From: an uncultured Christensenellaceae bacterium
GTDB taxonomy: Bacteria > Bacillota > Clostridia > Christensenellales > Pumilibacteraceae
DNA length: 30,909 nt
Direction: 5' to 3'
Assembly: GCA_910587455.1 (NCBI GenBank)
Contig: CAJULK010000018.1
Coordinates: 1-30,909, forward strand
A program made the position numbers and the translations under genes. Under the pieces are notes generated by a model, which worked only from the letters and a program-made list of their open reading frames with translations, ran no database searches and had not been told where the DNA came from. This document shows, in pieces, positions 15,801-23,522 of this stretch. How positions within the stretch are numbered: position 1 is the first letter of the stretch; the number at the start of each line of letters is the position of its first letter.

Positions 15801-17542
15801 GCGCGACCGTCACGGATAACTACCGCCGCACAGTCGAGATACCGCCTATATTCTATCTCAAAGGCTTACCTGCGGGTAAGCTGTCCGGCGTAAAAGACGG
15901 CGGGCGCACGAATAAGAATGTCTCGTTTACTTTCGACAGCGGAGACGTCGCGGAATTTTTCACGCTGCACCCGAACGGCGAACGCCGTCCGTTCAATGGC
16001 TACACCGTACAGACCGGCGCATCACAGACAACGTATAACATAACCGCCGACGATGACACGTCGTTCGAATATCTTGTATTTTTGCATAACGCGCACGATT
16101 TATCGCTGTTCGTAGAGTACACGTTCGAGATCGATACCGTGCTGCCCGAGTTCGAGATAACCGACAGTGACGGCAACGTCATTCCGCCGGATGGCGCAAC
16201 GAACAAGCCGTTCGCTATAAAGTGGAACGAGACCGGCGTATCGATGCGATACTATACATCGCGGAGCGGACAGCTCGGCGCGGTAAAATACAATATGAAC
16301 ACCGTACTGTCGCAGGGCGTGCTGTATTACTTCACAATAAGCGACAGCATCGGCAACGAGCTCGAATTCACCGTACTGTTGGATAACTTCGTCGATTATA
16401 CGCTCGGCGGCAAATACAACGCCGTCGACGGCGTGCTATACGCCAATGCGCCACTGACGTTTACAGTCAACGAGCCGACGCAGGTCTTCGAAGTCGAGAA
16501 CTCCGACGGATACGTCATAGACAACGGCGGCGCTCTAACGCAAGCCGGCAGATACGAGATTACCGTCACCGACAATTACCGCAACATGCTAACGCTTTGT
16601 ATTGTACTCGATTTCACGCCGCCCATAATCGAGCTCTCGGGTGCAGGGATCGGTGGAGCAGTCAAAAACGATGTTGTTGTAACTGCGTCGAACTACGATT
16701 ATCTGTATTTGGCAGACAGCCGCGGCAATAAACTCCGAGACATCGCTAACGGCGAAGTATTCACCGACGCCGGAGTTTATAAAATTGTCGCAAGCGACTA
16801 TGCCGGGAACGTCGCGACCGCGACATTCTCGATAGATCTGACAGTCGATTTTACCCTATCCGTGCCAAACGGCGCAGTAACGACGCAGATCGTCACGCTA
16901 ACTACCGAGGAGCAAATCGATATAGCCGTTACTTTCAACGGCGAGAAAATAGATAGCACAAAGAAATTTACCGATTGCGGCGAGTACGAACTGACGCTCA
17001 CAGACGCGCTCGGAAACTCCGTTTCTTGTGTTTTCACTATAATTCCGAATAAGTCTCAAACGCTTGATCAACGGCTGCCGTTCGGCACGCGCGTTATAAG
17101 CGTACTCAAAAACGGCGTGGCTTACGCCGTCGCGGATCCTACAACGCTCCGATTCGTCGAAACTGGCATTTATGCTGTCAAGCTCGATTGCAACGGCACG
17201 ATATACGAATTGACAGTTGAAACGGACAGCACCCCGCCCGTCGTTACTATTTTGAATGAGAACAACGAAGTCAAGTTGACCGCAGTAGATAAAAGCAACG
17301 TGACGTTTTCGCTCACGCTCGACGGCGAGGATATTAAATGCCGTGTAGGTCAGACGCTCGATGAGCCCGGGCATTATGTATTGACTGTGACTGACGAGCT
17401 CGGAAACGTCGCCGTTTACGAGTTCGATATTGCATTTCAACTTAACACGTTGGCAATCGTCGCGATAGTTATAGGCTGTATCGCGCTCGCCGTTGTTGTT
17501 TTTCTCATTATACGCGCCAGGCGTAAGCCGCGCTTAAAGTAA
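12893..17542 (+). CDS. Giant surface protein with Ig-like tandem repeats
   Basis: 1549 residues from the ATG at 12893 (AAGGAGAACACAAG upstream); the longer reading frame adds an unlikely 20 residues overlapping the coupling gene. A signal peptide (KRIRNYALICIVALLACLCI) is followed by four 75-residue repeats (TAPxLxRSAEYSKT...YEITATDAAGNSS...TTFYIDR) of bacterial Ig-like type, and then many related, more diverged modules. It ends in one membrane helix (LAIVAIVIGCIALAVVVFLI) and a basic tail. There is no LPxTG, so it is membrane-anchored. Sitting between the coupling protein and the pilin, it is probably a mating-pair or adhesion factor. The long rigid shape suits reaching through a thick wall. 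Confidence 0.85.
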   Translation: MKAVKRIRNYALICIVALLACLCIFCVLRGGRDNIVASAESNTTLKYAMTFDYTNTHVDKGTTKHLGNGTTVTSARVQYSAGSYGSAELGKTTVSISIWGGSSSGTGVLENGGAIKSNTVNISLTYGEFKFGSYSLTGSKGTKFEKTFTAVANMSSISQTLPDDYYTLSYSIQTQPSYSTSGSSYYHATLTTRFYVDTTAPSLRFNAYNKTDAAVTWDNNTDFESPTSATYKLDGEQIGNYTSGARLSKEGKYEITVMDKAGNSSMATLYVDKTAPELKRSAEYSKTGANVKWTVGKYETPVSATYKHNGVSKGAYTSGTDLSDEGKYEITATDVAGNASSTTFYIDRTAPSLSRTAEYSKTSANAKWSVGSYDTPVTATYKHNGKSKGEYVSGTNLTAEGYYEITATDAAGNSSNTTFYIDKTAPVLKRSAEYSKTSADVKWTVESYETPVTATYKLNGVSKGVYTPGTDLSDEGKYEITATDAAGNSSNTTFYIDRTAPTLTFSANGDAITNRYTNKNFTAYGDDTLSGVDKIEIYLDGRYTAYNGALCSDNGEYLFRVTDRAGNISTATTTLYRTDTFGNLASIRDAYKLNSWYVVTLPARIFTTDSKDVAGKYSFESYDKALAFAVTKEREFRVSNVQGGYIYVSASNENVAQKYDTESALNVVVEKYARKYISARQISNSNGSDRYYIEPESLVRNSPVLPGYLSAYNRLPRIFARSTALWTLPNVKYISKMPYSVTAKYLGDVAEATAQNEIEIPTGITLPDAISEYRQGFYLITERDGAGNVEQYIIYSDAELPTARVTAESGDGVCEFTLDADYTKNEIPYFLSLGFDEITDNADSYITLKVEKGSVTKYYTQSDELPVLGSDEFTSGKYTVTIFDRSLNALVFDVYIAGAPPSMTHGSLAADKPECKISFVTSDKFNVITGITLYKIEYDGSKTVLDTDGLGTPVNAATLSYVLTVGGKYGATVTDNYRRTVEIPPIFYLKGLPAGKLSGVKDGGRTNKNVSFTFDSGDVAEFFTLHPNGERRPFNGYTVQTGASQTTYNITADDDTSFEYLVFLHNAHDLSLFVEYTFEIDTVLPEFEITDSDGNVIPPDGATNKPFAIKWNETGVSMRYYTSRSGQLGAVKYNMNTVLSQGVLYYFTISDSIGNELEFTVLLDNFVDYTLGGKYNAVDGVLYANAPLTFTVNEPTQVFEVENSDGYVIDNGGALTQAGRYEITVTDNYRNMLTLCIVLDFTPPIIELSGAGIGGAVKNDVVVTASNYDYLYLADSRGNKLRDIANGEVFTDAGVYKIVASDYAGNVATATFSIDLTVDFTLSVPNGAVTTQIVTLTTEEQIDIAVTFNGEKIDSTKKFTDCGEYELTLTDALGNSVSCVFTIIPNKSQTLDQRLPFGTRVISVLKNGVAYAVADPTTLRFVETGIYAVKLDCNGTIYELTVETDSTPPVVTILNENNEVKLTAVDKSNVTFSLTLDGEDIKCRVGQTLDEPGHYVLTVTDELGNVAVYEFDIAFQLNTLAIVAIVIGCIALAVVVFLIIRARRKPRLK
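13487..14386 (+). repeat. Four tandem 225-nt repeats in the surface protein gene
   Basis: Unit starts at 13487, 13712, 13937 and 14162, each exactly 225 nt (75 codons) apart; a diverged fifth module begins at 14387. Units 2-4 are the most alike (for example the shared AAATCACGGCGACGGA run), pointing to recent duplication or gene conversion. Copy number is likely to vary between strains. Confidence 0.9.
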
Positions 17543-17552
17543 AGGAGACGCT

Positions 17553-17594
17553 ATGAAAAACACAAAGAAAATTTACCGCTCGCGCGCGCCCTGA
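17553..17594 (+). CDS. Possible 13-residue leader peptide
   Basis: A strong AAAGGAG stands 5 bases before ATG, but the reading frame is only MKNTKKIYRSRAP before TGA. The following 143 bases up to the pilin gene hold a small hairpin CCGTC-TAAAC-GACGG (17666-17680) and no other gene. It may be a translated leader that tunes pilin expression, or a decayed gene. Confidence 0.3.
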   Translation: MKNTKKIYRSRAP

Positions 17595-17737
17595 ACGCTC
17601 TCGTTCGTTTTTACATAAATTTCCGCTCGGATTTTTCCGGGCTATACAAAAAATTCTGTTACAGACCGTCTAAACGACGGCATTGCCGACGGCGCGGCGT
17701 TAAACTGCCGAAAATCAATATTTTAGGAGTAAAAATT

Positions 17738-18094
17738 ATGAATACTTTTTTATCTGTATTGCCGTTTCTCTCTGCAGGCGCAGACTTCACTGACCTGTCC
17801 GCCGAGATAAGCGACCTCATCAAATCTATGTGGGTGCCGTGCGTTTCCGTTGCATCGGCGCTTGCCGTCGCTTGGGGAATTTACCTCGGCATTAAGTATT
17901 GGATGAGCGCCGGCGACGAACAAAAAAAGCGTTCGGCAAAAGGATCGATCATCGCGTTCGTTGTCGGCATTGTTGTAATTTTCGTCGTTGCAGTAGGCGC
18001 GCCGCTCGGAATAGGCGCTTTGACCGAATGGGTCGAAGCCCGACAAGCGGTTTCGGCTTTCGGCACTTACGATTTCGCTCGGTTAATTTCGTAA
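17738..18094 (+). CDS. VirB2/TrbC-like pilin
   Basis: 118 residues. Two hydrophobic segments (about 32-52 and 68-92) flank a short basic loop YWMSAGDEQKKRSAKGS, the arrangement of VirB2/TrbC-type pilin subunits. A short polar N-terminal stretch and a C-terminal tail complete it. ATG follows TTTAGGAGTAAAAATT. In Firmicutes type IV systems proteins of this shape form the base or extracellular part of the channel. It is followed by genes for other transfer functions. The call is from topology and context rather than close sequence recognition. Confidence 0.7.
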   Translation: MNTFLSVLPFLSAGADFTDLSAEISDLIKSMWVPCVSVASALAVAWGIYLGIKYWMSAGDEQKKRSAKGSIIAFVVGIVVIFVVAVGAPLGIGALTEWVEARQAVSAFGTYDFARLIS

Positions 18095-18103
18095 GGAGCA
18101 CTT

Positions 18104-18334
18104 ATGCGTACAAATAAATTACCGCAATACATAGTAAACGCCGTTCGCAGGCGCGCGCGTGCCGCCGAACAGTGGAGCCGCGCCGACGACCGCATCAGCG
18201 AATACTGCGACAGGCTCGGTATCGAGACCGAATTTATACATAAGCACGTCGATACCCTATTCAGGTACTACGATCCGGATTTCTTTATCCGCGACCTCGA
18301 AACTGCGCTGGACGAATTGCACAAAAAGGAGTGA
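18104..18334 (+). CDS. Small ICE protein of unknown function (76 aa)
   Basis: Starts after GTAAGGAGCACTT, a ribosome binding site also seen in front of the VirB6-like gene. The product is basic at the N-terminus (NAVRRRARAAEQW) and acidic at the C-terminus, probably all helical, with no membrane segment. It ends just before the next ATG, whose ribosome binding site lies within its last codons. No family recognised. Its place between the pilin and the second polyvalent protein suggests a small transfer accessory factor. Confidence 0.6.
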   Translation: MRTNKLPQYIVNAVRRRARAAEQWSRADDRISEYCDRLGIETEFIHKHVDTLFRYYDPDFFIRDLETALDELHKKE

Positions 18335-18336
18335 GT

Positions 18337-19968
18337 ATGGAACAAACAGAAACTTTCAAGCACAAAGTCGCGCGTGTGCTGTCGGGAGAGTTTCCGCAAC
18401 GTGAAAAAGTAAGCGTATGCGAAACGCCGACGCTGCTCAAAAATATTGGCTTTATAGGCAGTAAAATAATTATCGAGCAAAATAAATTACGAGCTTGCGT
18501 TGCGCCCGAGGATACCGCAAAGCGTTTCGAAAATCATCACGACTTACCTATTGATTTCGTGGACAATCTGCCGAAATACGTAGAGTCTCCGGCGATGATC
18601 CTGTCTTCGATGACGCAGCGGAATAGTGTAGTTATAGTCACAGACAGTAAAGATAAACAAGACCGTCCTATTATTATAGCGTTAAGCGATAACCACGATC
18701 GCGGCACTGTGGACGGCGAGGTAATAACCTACAGTAAACTTGCGAGCGCTTACGGGCGAACAGATTTTCCGGATTTTTTGCGGCGGTCGATAGAAACAAA
18801 TGGTTTATTGTATTTGGACATGAAAAAAAGCCGAGATTGTGCAGTAAGTGCCGGGCTACAATTGCCCGGGGTTCTTGCCAATCTCGACTCTACAAGTATT
18901 ATACGCCGTTTCGATGAGAATGTCAATACTTTCAAGCAAAAAACTTTGAAAAATCCTAAAAGTTTTTTGCCCGAGAATTACGGTCAAACTTTGAGACGTT
19001 CCGACGGTTTGCCGCTCGCTTACATCGATGCGGACGGGCGTCAGCGCGTTTCCGAATACGGCAAGCGCGCCGACGGTTCGCCGTATCTCGCCAAGACGAC
19101 GGTTACGCTCTCAGACGGGCGCGTAGAAAATACCGAGTACGGCGCAAACGGAAAGATAACGCGCTTGCAGCGTTTTGATAACGCCGGACGAAAGACTTAC
19201 TCGTACTTCTCGGACGATGCCGGCATAAGCACGCGCGAAGAAAGTACCGAGTACGGCGCAAACGACCGCGACGTTTCCAAAAGCATTCACGAAAAATCCC
19301 GTGAGCTTACTGAGAAGAACACAAAAGAAAGTTGGCGCGACTTCGATGAGCGTAACAACATTATTTTGAGCAAGCTCAACGTTTACGGCAACGACGGCAA
19401 AATGCTCCATGCGTCCGAAGTGAGTTTTACATACGACGGTTACGGGAACGTCAACGATGAAAAAGACCGCGACGGGTGTGTGACAAAGTACGAATACTAT
19501 CCGCCGAGCGTAGTGCGCGACCATTTCGGGTACACCGTCGACGACTATAATCGCGGCACCGTAGACCATGACAGACTCAAGACCGAAACGACCCTATATC
19601 CCGACGGCAATCTCCGAGTCAGATCGCACACACTCGATGGCAGTGTCACGCAATCTAAGTTTTCGGCAGACGGCAAGCTGTTAGAGTTTATCAACGAGAA
19701 CGGCGAGATATTCCGGGACGGAGCAGCGGAACGCGCCATGTTCAAAAGCAGCGGGCAAGCCCCGACGAAAAAGCAGGCTTCGAGCTCGAAGACTGTACAA
19801 AGTAATTCCAAGTCAGCGCAGCAAAAGAAAAACGACGTCGCCGCGAAGTCTTCGCCGCAAAAGGTAGCGGGAACTACTACCGTCACCAAGACGGTGACAA
19901 AGACCGTGACCGCTTCGAAGCCGTCCGGCAAGAGTACCGGGCGCGGTGGGTCGGGTGCAGGGAGATAA
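18337..19968 (+). CDS. Polyvalent-type protein: phage nuclease-like N-terminus, YD-like repeats
   Basis: 543 residues from the ATG at 18337 (AAGGAG 5 bases upstream; an in-frame GTG at 18331 is part of that site). Residues ~30-195 resemble the MuF-C/PBECR-type domain of phage and plasmid polyvalent proteins (LPKYVESPAMILSSMTQRNS, VVIVTDSKDKQDRPIIIAL, YGRTDFPDFL). Residues ~225-460 are Tyr/Asp/Gly-rich YD-like repeats (TEYGANGKITRLQRFDNAGR; the TEYGAN block occurs twice). The last ~70 residues are low complexity and end KPSGKSTGRGGSGAGR, close to the tail of the primase polyprotein. It may be delivered with the DNA. Nuclease activity is not proven by anything visible here. Confidence 0.6.
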   Translation: MEQTETFKHKVARVLSGEFPQREKVSVCETPTLLKNIGFIGSKIIIEQNKLRACVAPEDTAKRFENHHDLPIDFVDNLPKYVESPAMILSSMTQRNSVVIVTDSKDKQDRPIIIALSDNHDRGTVDGEVITYSKLASAYGRTDFPDFLRRSIETNGLLYLDMKKSRDCAVSAGLQLPGVLANLDSTSIIRRFDENVNTFKQKTLKNPKSFLPENYGQTLRRSDGLPLAYIDADGRQRVSEYGKRADGSPYLAKTTVTLSDGRVENTEYGANGKITRLQRFDNAGRKTYSYFSDDAGISTREESTEYGANDRDVSKSIHEKSRELTEKNTKESWRDFDERNNIILSKLNVYGNDGKMLHASEVSFTYDGYGNVNDEKDRDGCVTKYEYYPPSVVRDHFGYTVDDYNRGTVDHDRLKTETTLYPDGNLRVRSHTLDGSVTQSKFSADGKLLEFINENGEIFRDGAAERAMFKSSGQAPTKKQASSSKTVQSNSKSAQQKKNDVAAKSSPQKVAGTTTVTKTVTKTVTASKPSGKSTGRGGSGAGR

Positions 19969-19976
19969 CTCAAAAG

Positions 19977-20000
19977 AAAAACCCGACATCTGCCGGGCTT
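19977..20000 (-). terminator. Terminator of the ICE lipoprotein gene
   Basis: On the minus strand AAGCCCG (20000-19994) pairs with CGGGTTT (19985-19979), with one G-T pair and an 8-base loop. T-rich TTCTTTT follows. It lies just beyond the lipoprotein stop and would also separate it from the convergent polyvalent gene. Confidence 0.5.
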
Positions 20001-20008
20001 AACAGATA

Positions 20009-20425
20009 TCATTGTTTTTTAAGAGGCTCTTTATGGCTAGCGTCTATCTGCGTGCTTACAATCGCATAAACCGAATCCGGTTCATCGGCAAAGACCGCGA
20101 CCGTCGACCAGGCTTCCCGACCGTGCTTATCGTCGTAACACTTGAACGTCTCGCACACGCGCCCGTCTATAATGCTCGATTGCACGTCGTGAAAAAATTC
20201 GCCGGTCGTTTCAGGATGAAAGTCTTTCAATCGCTTAAACGTGCCGTCATCGTAGAAGTCGTAACCCCACCCCTCGCTGTCGCGCCAGGTTCCGACGAGC
20301 CTTTTCTCCGGATCGTCGAGCACGCGCGGCTCTTTCTTGTCGGTACACGCTGTAAGCGCGAAAACGGATAGAACGAGCGACAGCACGAGCGCGAGCGATA
20401 CAAATCTTAAACCTTTCTTTTTCAT
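20009..20425 (-). CDS. Small lipoprotein, possible conjugation exclusion factor
   Basis: 138 residues with a classic lipoprotein signal: MKKKGLRF, a hydrophobic core and lipobox LTAC (Cys at ~27), then a mature part of about 110 residues (RLVGTWRDSEGWGYDFYDDGTFK), a beta-rich outline seen in small lipocalin-like lipoproteins. It is the only clear gene on the minus strand inside the ICE. It has its own consensus promoter and sits directly against the VirB6-like gene. In ICEBs1 the lipoprotein YddJ blocks redundant transfer by acting on the VirB6 homologue ConG. The same role is a reasonable but unproven guess here. Confidence 0.85.
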   Translation of the reverse strand: MKKKGLRFVSLALVLSLVLSVFALTACTDKKEPRVLDDPEKRLVGTWRDSEGWGYDFYDDGTFKRLKDFHPETTGEFFHDVQSSIIDGRVCETFKCYDDKHGREAWSTVAVFADEPDSVYAIVSTQIDASHKEPLKKQ

Positions 20426-20452
20426 CTCACAACCTCTTTTTGTGTTTTAAGT

Positions 20453-20481
20453 ATTATAGCACAAAAGGAAATTTCAGTCAA
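20453..20481 (-). promoter_or_regulatory. Consensus promoter of the lipoprotein gene
   Basis: Minus strand: -35 TTGACT (20481-20476), 17-base spacer, -10 TATAAT (20458-20453), 28 bases before the ATG. It overlaps the leader of the divergent VirB6-like gene and looks strong and constitutive, so the lipoprotein can be made while transfer genes are silent. Confidence 0.8.
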
Positions 20482-20491
20482 GGAGCACTTT

Positions 20492-22363
20492 ATGCTAATT
20501 TGGATTAAAGAAATACTGATGCAAATCTTAATATGGATACTCGGGTTTATAGACGTCATATTTGACGTATTCCGCGCCATAGCCGGATTGGACACAGTCA
20601 ACACTGGGAACAGCGAGGAACAGTCAATCGGCGAGTATTTCCTCGGTTTAGACGGTGTGCAACAAGCTTTTTGGATAGTGTTCATCGCGTCGCTCGGCAT
20701 TTGCGCAGTCTGTACCGTCGTCGCCATAATCAAGAACATAATCAACGCAAAAGGCGGTGAAACCAAAAGCCACGTCAAAACACTCGGACAATCGATGAGC
20801 ACCGTCATAGTATCGCTCGTTATGGCGACGATACTCGTCGTGGGTATGGGCTGTGCCGACAAATTGCTTTCCGCCGTAGATAAAAGCATTAACTACGGAG
20901 ATAAGACAATCATGTCGCACGAAATAGTTAACATTGCCGTAAGCGACAGCTTTTTGTTCGACAAAGAAAACTTACAGGGTCTGAATAAGACCGACGAGGA
21001 AACGGGCGACGTAATTTATGTGTCGTACCTGTATTACTTCGAAGCCGACGGCGACGGTAAGCCTAAAAAATATGATGAAAACCCAAACTGCTATATTTGG
21101 ACGGACGAGACCGGCGAGCATATTCCGCTCGACGATGCTTATACTGGAATTTTCGATGAGTTTGATAACCCCGTACTCGATGCCGCGGGCTATCCGAGAG
21201 TCGAGCTTAATTTAGACAAGCTCGTACCGCGACGAAGTTCGGGCGGATGGCTCATCAAGGGCGATATGAAGGACTTTAATTCGTCGAGCGATGACGGATT
21301 TTACAGCAAAGACGATCTCGCGGTCAATTTTTGGGATGAGCGCGTATCGCACATATTAGGCGATCATAATTCGTTTCTTATACCGACAAGCTGGAAATAT
21401 GACGGACTTGTAGATCCCGACAGTTTCAACTTCCTCATCGCTTATATATGCGCTATTGTCATACTTATAGCGATAATCTCGGCTATGTTCGGGCTTGTAA
21501 AACGTCTTTACGATATAGTCCTCTTATTCATCTCTCTTCCGGGCATAGCCGCGACTATTCCGCTCGATGACGGAGCGAAATTCAAGTTGTGGCGCGAAAC
21601 CGTCATAAGTAAGGTATTTCTCGCGTTCGGAACGGTGCTCGCCGTAAACATATTTACAATCGTTGCGCCGCAAATTTGGAGCATATCGATGGACGCAAGC
21701 AACTTTGTAAACTCTGTGCTTCGGCTCGTGCTCATCTGCGGCGGAGCGCTGTCTATTTCCGGCGGGCAACTATTATTTGCGAGACTTCTCGGAACGTCGG
21801 CAGAGGAAAGTCGCGAGATGGCTCAATCGGCACGCACGCTGTTCGGCGGCGCTATGACCGGGTTCGGCGCGGCGAAAGCCGCCGGGCGAGGCTTGTTCGG
21901 ATACCGTAATGCAAACGGACAGCGCGTCGGCGGTCTTATAAAAGGTGGCGCGGGTCTTGCCGGAACGCTCGGCGGCGGCGCGGCGAACGCGCTTGGCGGA
22001 CTTGTCGGCGGTCAAGCGTATCGCTCGAGCGCTGTTGGGCGCGGCGTTTCAGCTACGCAAAAAGCGCTCAAAGGCTTCGGCGGCAGTTCGGGGTGGTTCG
22101 GCAAGGATAAAAGCACCGGCGAAAACACGCTCGGCGGAACAATCGGCAGCGGTTTCGGTAAACTCGGCGGCAAATTTACAAACAGTCGCATCGGTCAAAA
22201 TACAGGACTTAACAACGGCGTTGTCGGCGGGATAACAATGGCAAAACGCGAACACGAAGCGCGTTTACGCGCCGACGACATCGCTGTAGCGTTCGGAGTT
22301 TCCCCTACCGACGTTAAGCATGTACCGTACGGCGAGCAAGCATCTCGCAAGAAAAAGGAGTAA
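20492..22363 (+). CDS. VirB6-like polytopic conjugation protein
   Basis: 623 residues. Hydrophobic segments near residues 1-30, 60-88, 106-128, 308-350, ~370-390 and ~405-435 frame a large, probably exposed loop (~130-300, rich in Asp, Tyr and Gly). The C-terminal ~185 residues are Gly/Ala/Lys-rich (GGAGLAGTLGGGAANALGG) and likely cytosolic. This layout fits the VirB6/TrbL family that forms the inner-membrane channel of type IV secretion systems. ATG follows CAAGGAGCACTTT. It is followed by the initiator-like gene after 3 bases. Family assignment is by topology and context. Confidence 0.75.
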   Translation: MLIWIKEILMQILIWILGFIDVIFDVFRAIAGLDTVNTGNSEEQSIGEYFLGLDGVQQAFWIVFIASLGICAVCTVVAIIKNIINAKGGETKSHVKTLGQSMSTVIVSLVMATILVVGMGCADKLLSAVDKSINYGDKTIMSHEIVNIAVSDSFLFDKENLQGLNKTDEETGDVIYVSYLYYFEADGDGKPKKYDENPNCYIWTDETGEHIPLDDAYTGIFDEFDNPVLDAAGYPRVELNLDKLVPRRSSGGWLIKGDMKDFNSSSDDGFYSKDDLAVNFWDERVSHILGDHNSFLIPTSWKYDGLVDPDSFNFLIAYICAIVILIAIISAMFGLVKRLYDIVLLFISLPGIAATIPLDDGAKFKLWRETVISKVFLAFGTVLAVNIFTIVAPQIWSISMDASNFVNSVLRLVLICGGALSISGGQLLFARLLGTSAEESREMAQSARTLFGGAMTGFGAAKAAGRGLFGYRNANGQRVGGLIKGGAGLAGTLGGGAANALGGLVGGQAYRSSAVGRGVSATQKALKGFGGSSGWFGKDKSTGENTLGGTIGSGFGKLGGKFTNSRIGQNTGLNNGVVGGITMAKREHEARLRADDIAVAFGVSPTDVKHVPYGEQASRKKKE

Positions 22364-22366
22364 AAC

Positions 22367-23176
22367 ATGTACGACAAAGCCAATTACTTTGCGGTGTTAC
22401 CAGCCGCAGTGCGTTACAACGAACAACTTACCGCACGCGCTAAACTGCTTTATGCGTCATTAACGTCGATCACGGCTTCGAGTGGTACGCTCGCATTCCC
22501 GTCTAATAAATACATAGCGGAGTTATTCGACGTAGACGAGCGCACAGCTAAACGTTTGGTAGGCGAGCTCGAAGCGCAAAAGTTTATTACGGTGAGCTAC
22601 GAGTACAGGAAGGGCACAAAAGAAATACTGCGTCGGCTTATTCGTTTGAACGAATTACCGCCGCTTTTGTCGCCCGTCAATACACAGCCGCTTTATGCGG
22701 TTATTCCGTCTCATATCCTCGGTGATGCAACATTATCCGTGCAGGCTAAACTGTTATACGCCGAGATATCCGCCGCAACGCCGACGGACGGCTACTGTTC
22801 GAAACCCGCAAGTTTTTTCGCCGAGCTTTTAAGCGTGTCCGAAGCGTCTATACAGCGTCGGACGCGTGAACTCGTCGCAGCTGACGCCCTGCGCGTCGAA
22901 ATGGATTACAAAGGCGATACGCGCGAAATACGTCGACGGCGCATATACTTAACCGAAGCCGCGATTATAGTCGAAAAACGGCAAAAAATTGCGTCAGACG
23001 GTTCAATCGGCACCGACTCGAGCAAGTTATCTACCGCGAATGACAAAGCAATTACCCATAAATGCGGGCATATTTTAGGTGGTGTCAATTTTGTCACCAC
23101 CTCGGAAGACGTACCGAAACCGCCACGCCGACTGCAACGAAAACGAAAAAAATCGCTTGAAATACTGCGGCTTTAA
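22367..23176 (+). CDS. Replication-initiator-like protein with duplicated winged helix
   Basis: 269 residues built from two similar winged helix-turn-helix modules of the HTH_36 kind. One is at residues ~6-96 (FAVLPAAVRYNEQLTARAKLLY, then YIAELFDVDERTAKRLVGEL). The other is at ~108-205 (YAVIPSHILGDATLSVQAKLLY, then FFAELLSVSEASIQRRTREL). Such domains are common in plasmid replication initiators. The C-terminal ~60 residues are basic (RRLQRKRKKSLEIL). ATG follows AAAAAGGAGTAAAAC. The 3' end of the gene itself contains a 24-bp palindromic site, and two more follow the stop. It is probably the initiator and/or repressor acting on those sites. It could instead be only a transcription factor. Confidence 0.75.
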   Translation: MYDKANYFAVLPAAVRYNEQLTARAKLLYASLTSITASSGTLAFPSNKYIAELFDVDERTAKRLVGELEAQKFITVSYEYRKGTKEILRRLIRLNELPPLLSPVNTQPLYAVIPSHILGDATLSVQAKLLYAEISAATPTDGYCSKPASFFAELLSVSEASIQRRTRELVAADALRVEMDYKGDTREIRRRRIYLTEAAIIVEKRQKIASDGSIGTDSSKLSTANDKAITHKCGHILGGVNFVTTSEDVPKPPRRLQRKRKKSLEILRL

Positions 23177-23220
23177 GGTGGTGTCATTTTTGTCACCATG
23201 TGGTGTCAAAAATGTCCCCA
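23078..23220. repeat. Iteron-like palindromic sites
   Basis: Three sites built on GGTGGTGTCA...TGTCACCACC: 23078-23101 (inside the initiator-like gene), 23177-23200 (one changed end, CACCATG) and an imperfect one at 23200-23220 (TGGTGTCAAAAATGTCCCCA). A fourth is at 27317-27340. Arms GGTGGTG/CACCACC flank a T-rich or A-rich centre. Confidence 0.75.
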
Positions 23221-23522
23221 TATATAAAATAAATTATATAACAAGAGAATACACAAAAAGAAAGTAGTAGTTTAGCTGTACTAAACAAAAGCACTGTCTT
23301 AACGTAATGACGTATAGAATAGCATCGCTCGGCGTTCTTCCTCTTTGTGTTATTCTCCGCGGCGTTAGCCGCAATCCCGCTCACACACGCATACACGCAC
23401 ACGCGAAAGAGCATATCACGGACAAGCTCGCTGTGCGGCGGTGTTCGCGGCGGCGACGTCGTCAGCGTTCTCTCTCTTTGTGTTTTTACCCACCCTACAA
23501 TACCCGAAAGGAAGTACATACC
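23177..23522. other. oriV: Candidate replication origin and VirB4 leader
   Basis: This 346-base gap has no convincing gene. It begins with two palindromic sites (23177-23220), directly followed by an AT-rich run CCATATATAAAATAAATTATATAAC (about 23217-23241; easily melted). Next come one forward copy (23251) and two reverse copies (23341, 23475) of the ICE motif and GC-rich sequence with GCGG-type inverted repeats. Iterons beside an AT-rich stretch and an initiator-like gene are the layout of a plasmid origin. An in-frame upstream start at 23307 lacks a ribosome binding site. Confidence 0.5.

Noticed and set aside
23307..23522. N-terminal extension of VirB4
   Set aside because: No ribosome binding site at 23307 and an Arg/His-rich composition; the ATG at 23523 has one and begins a typical membrane segment.
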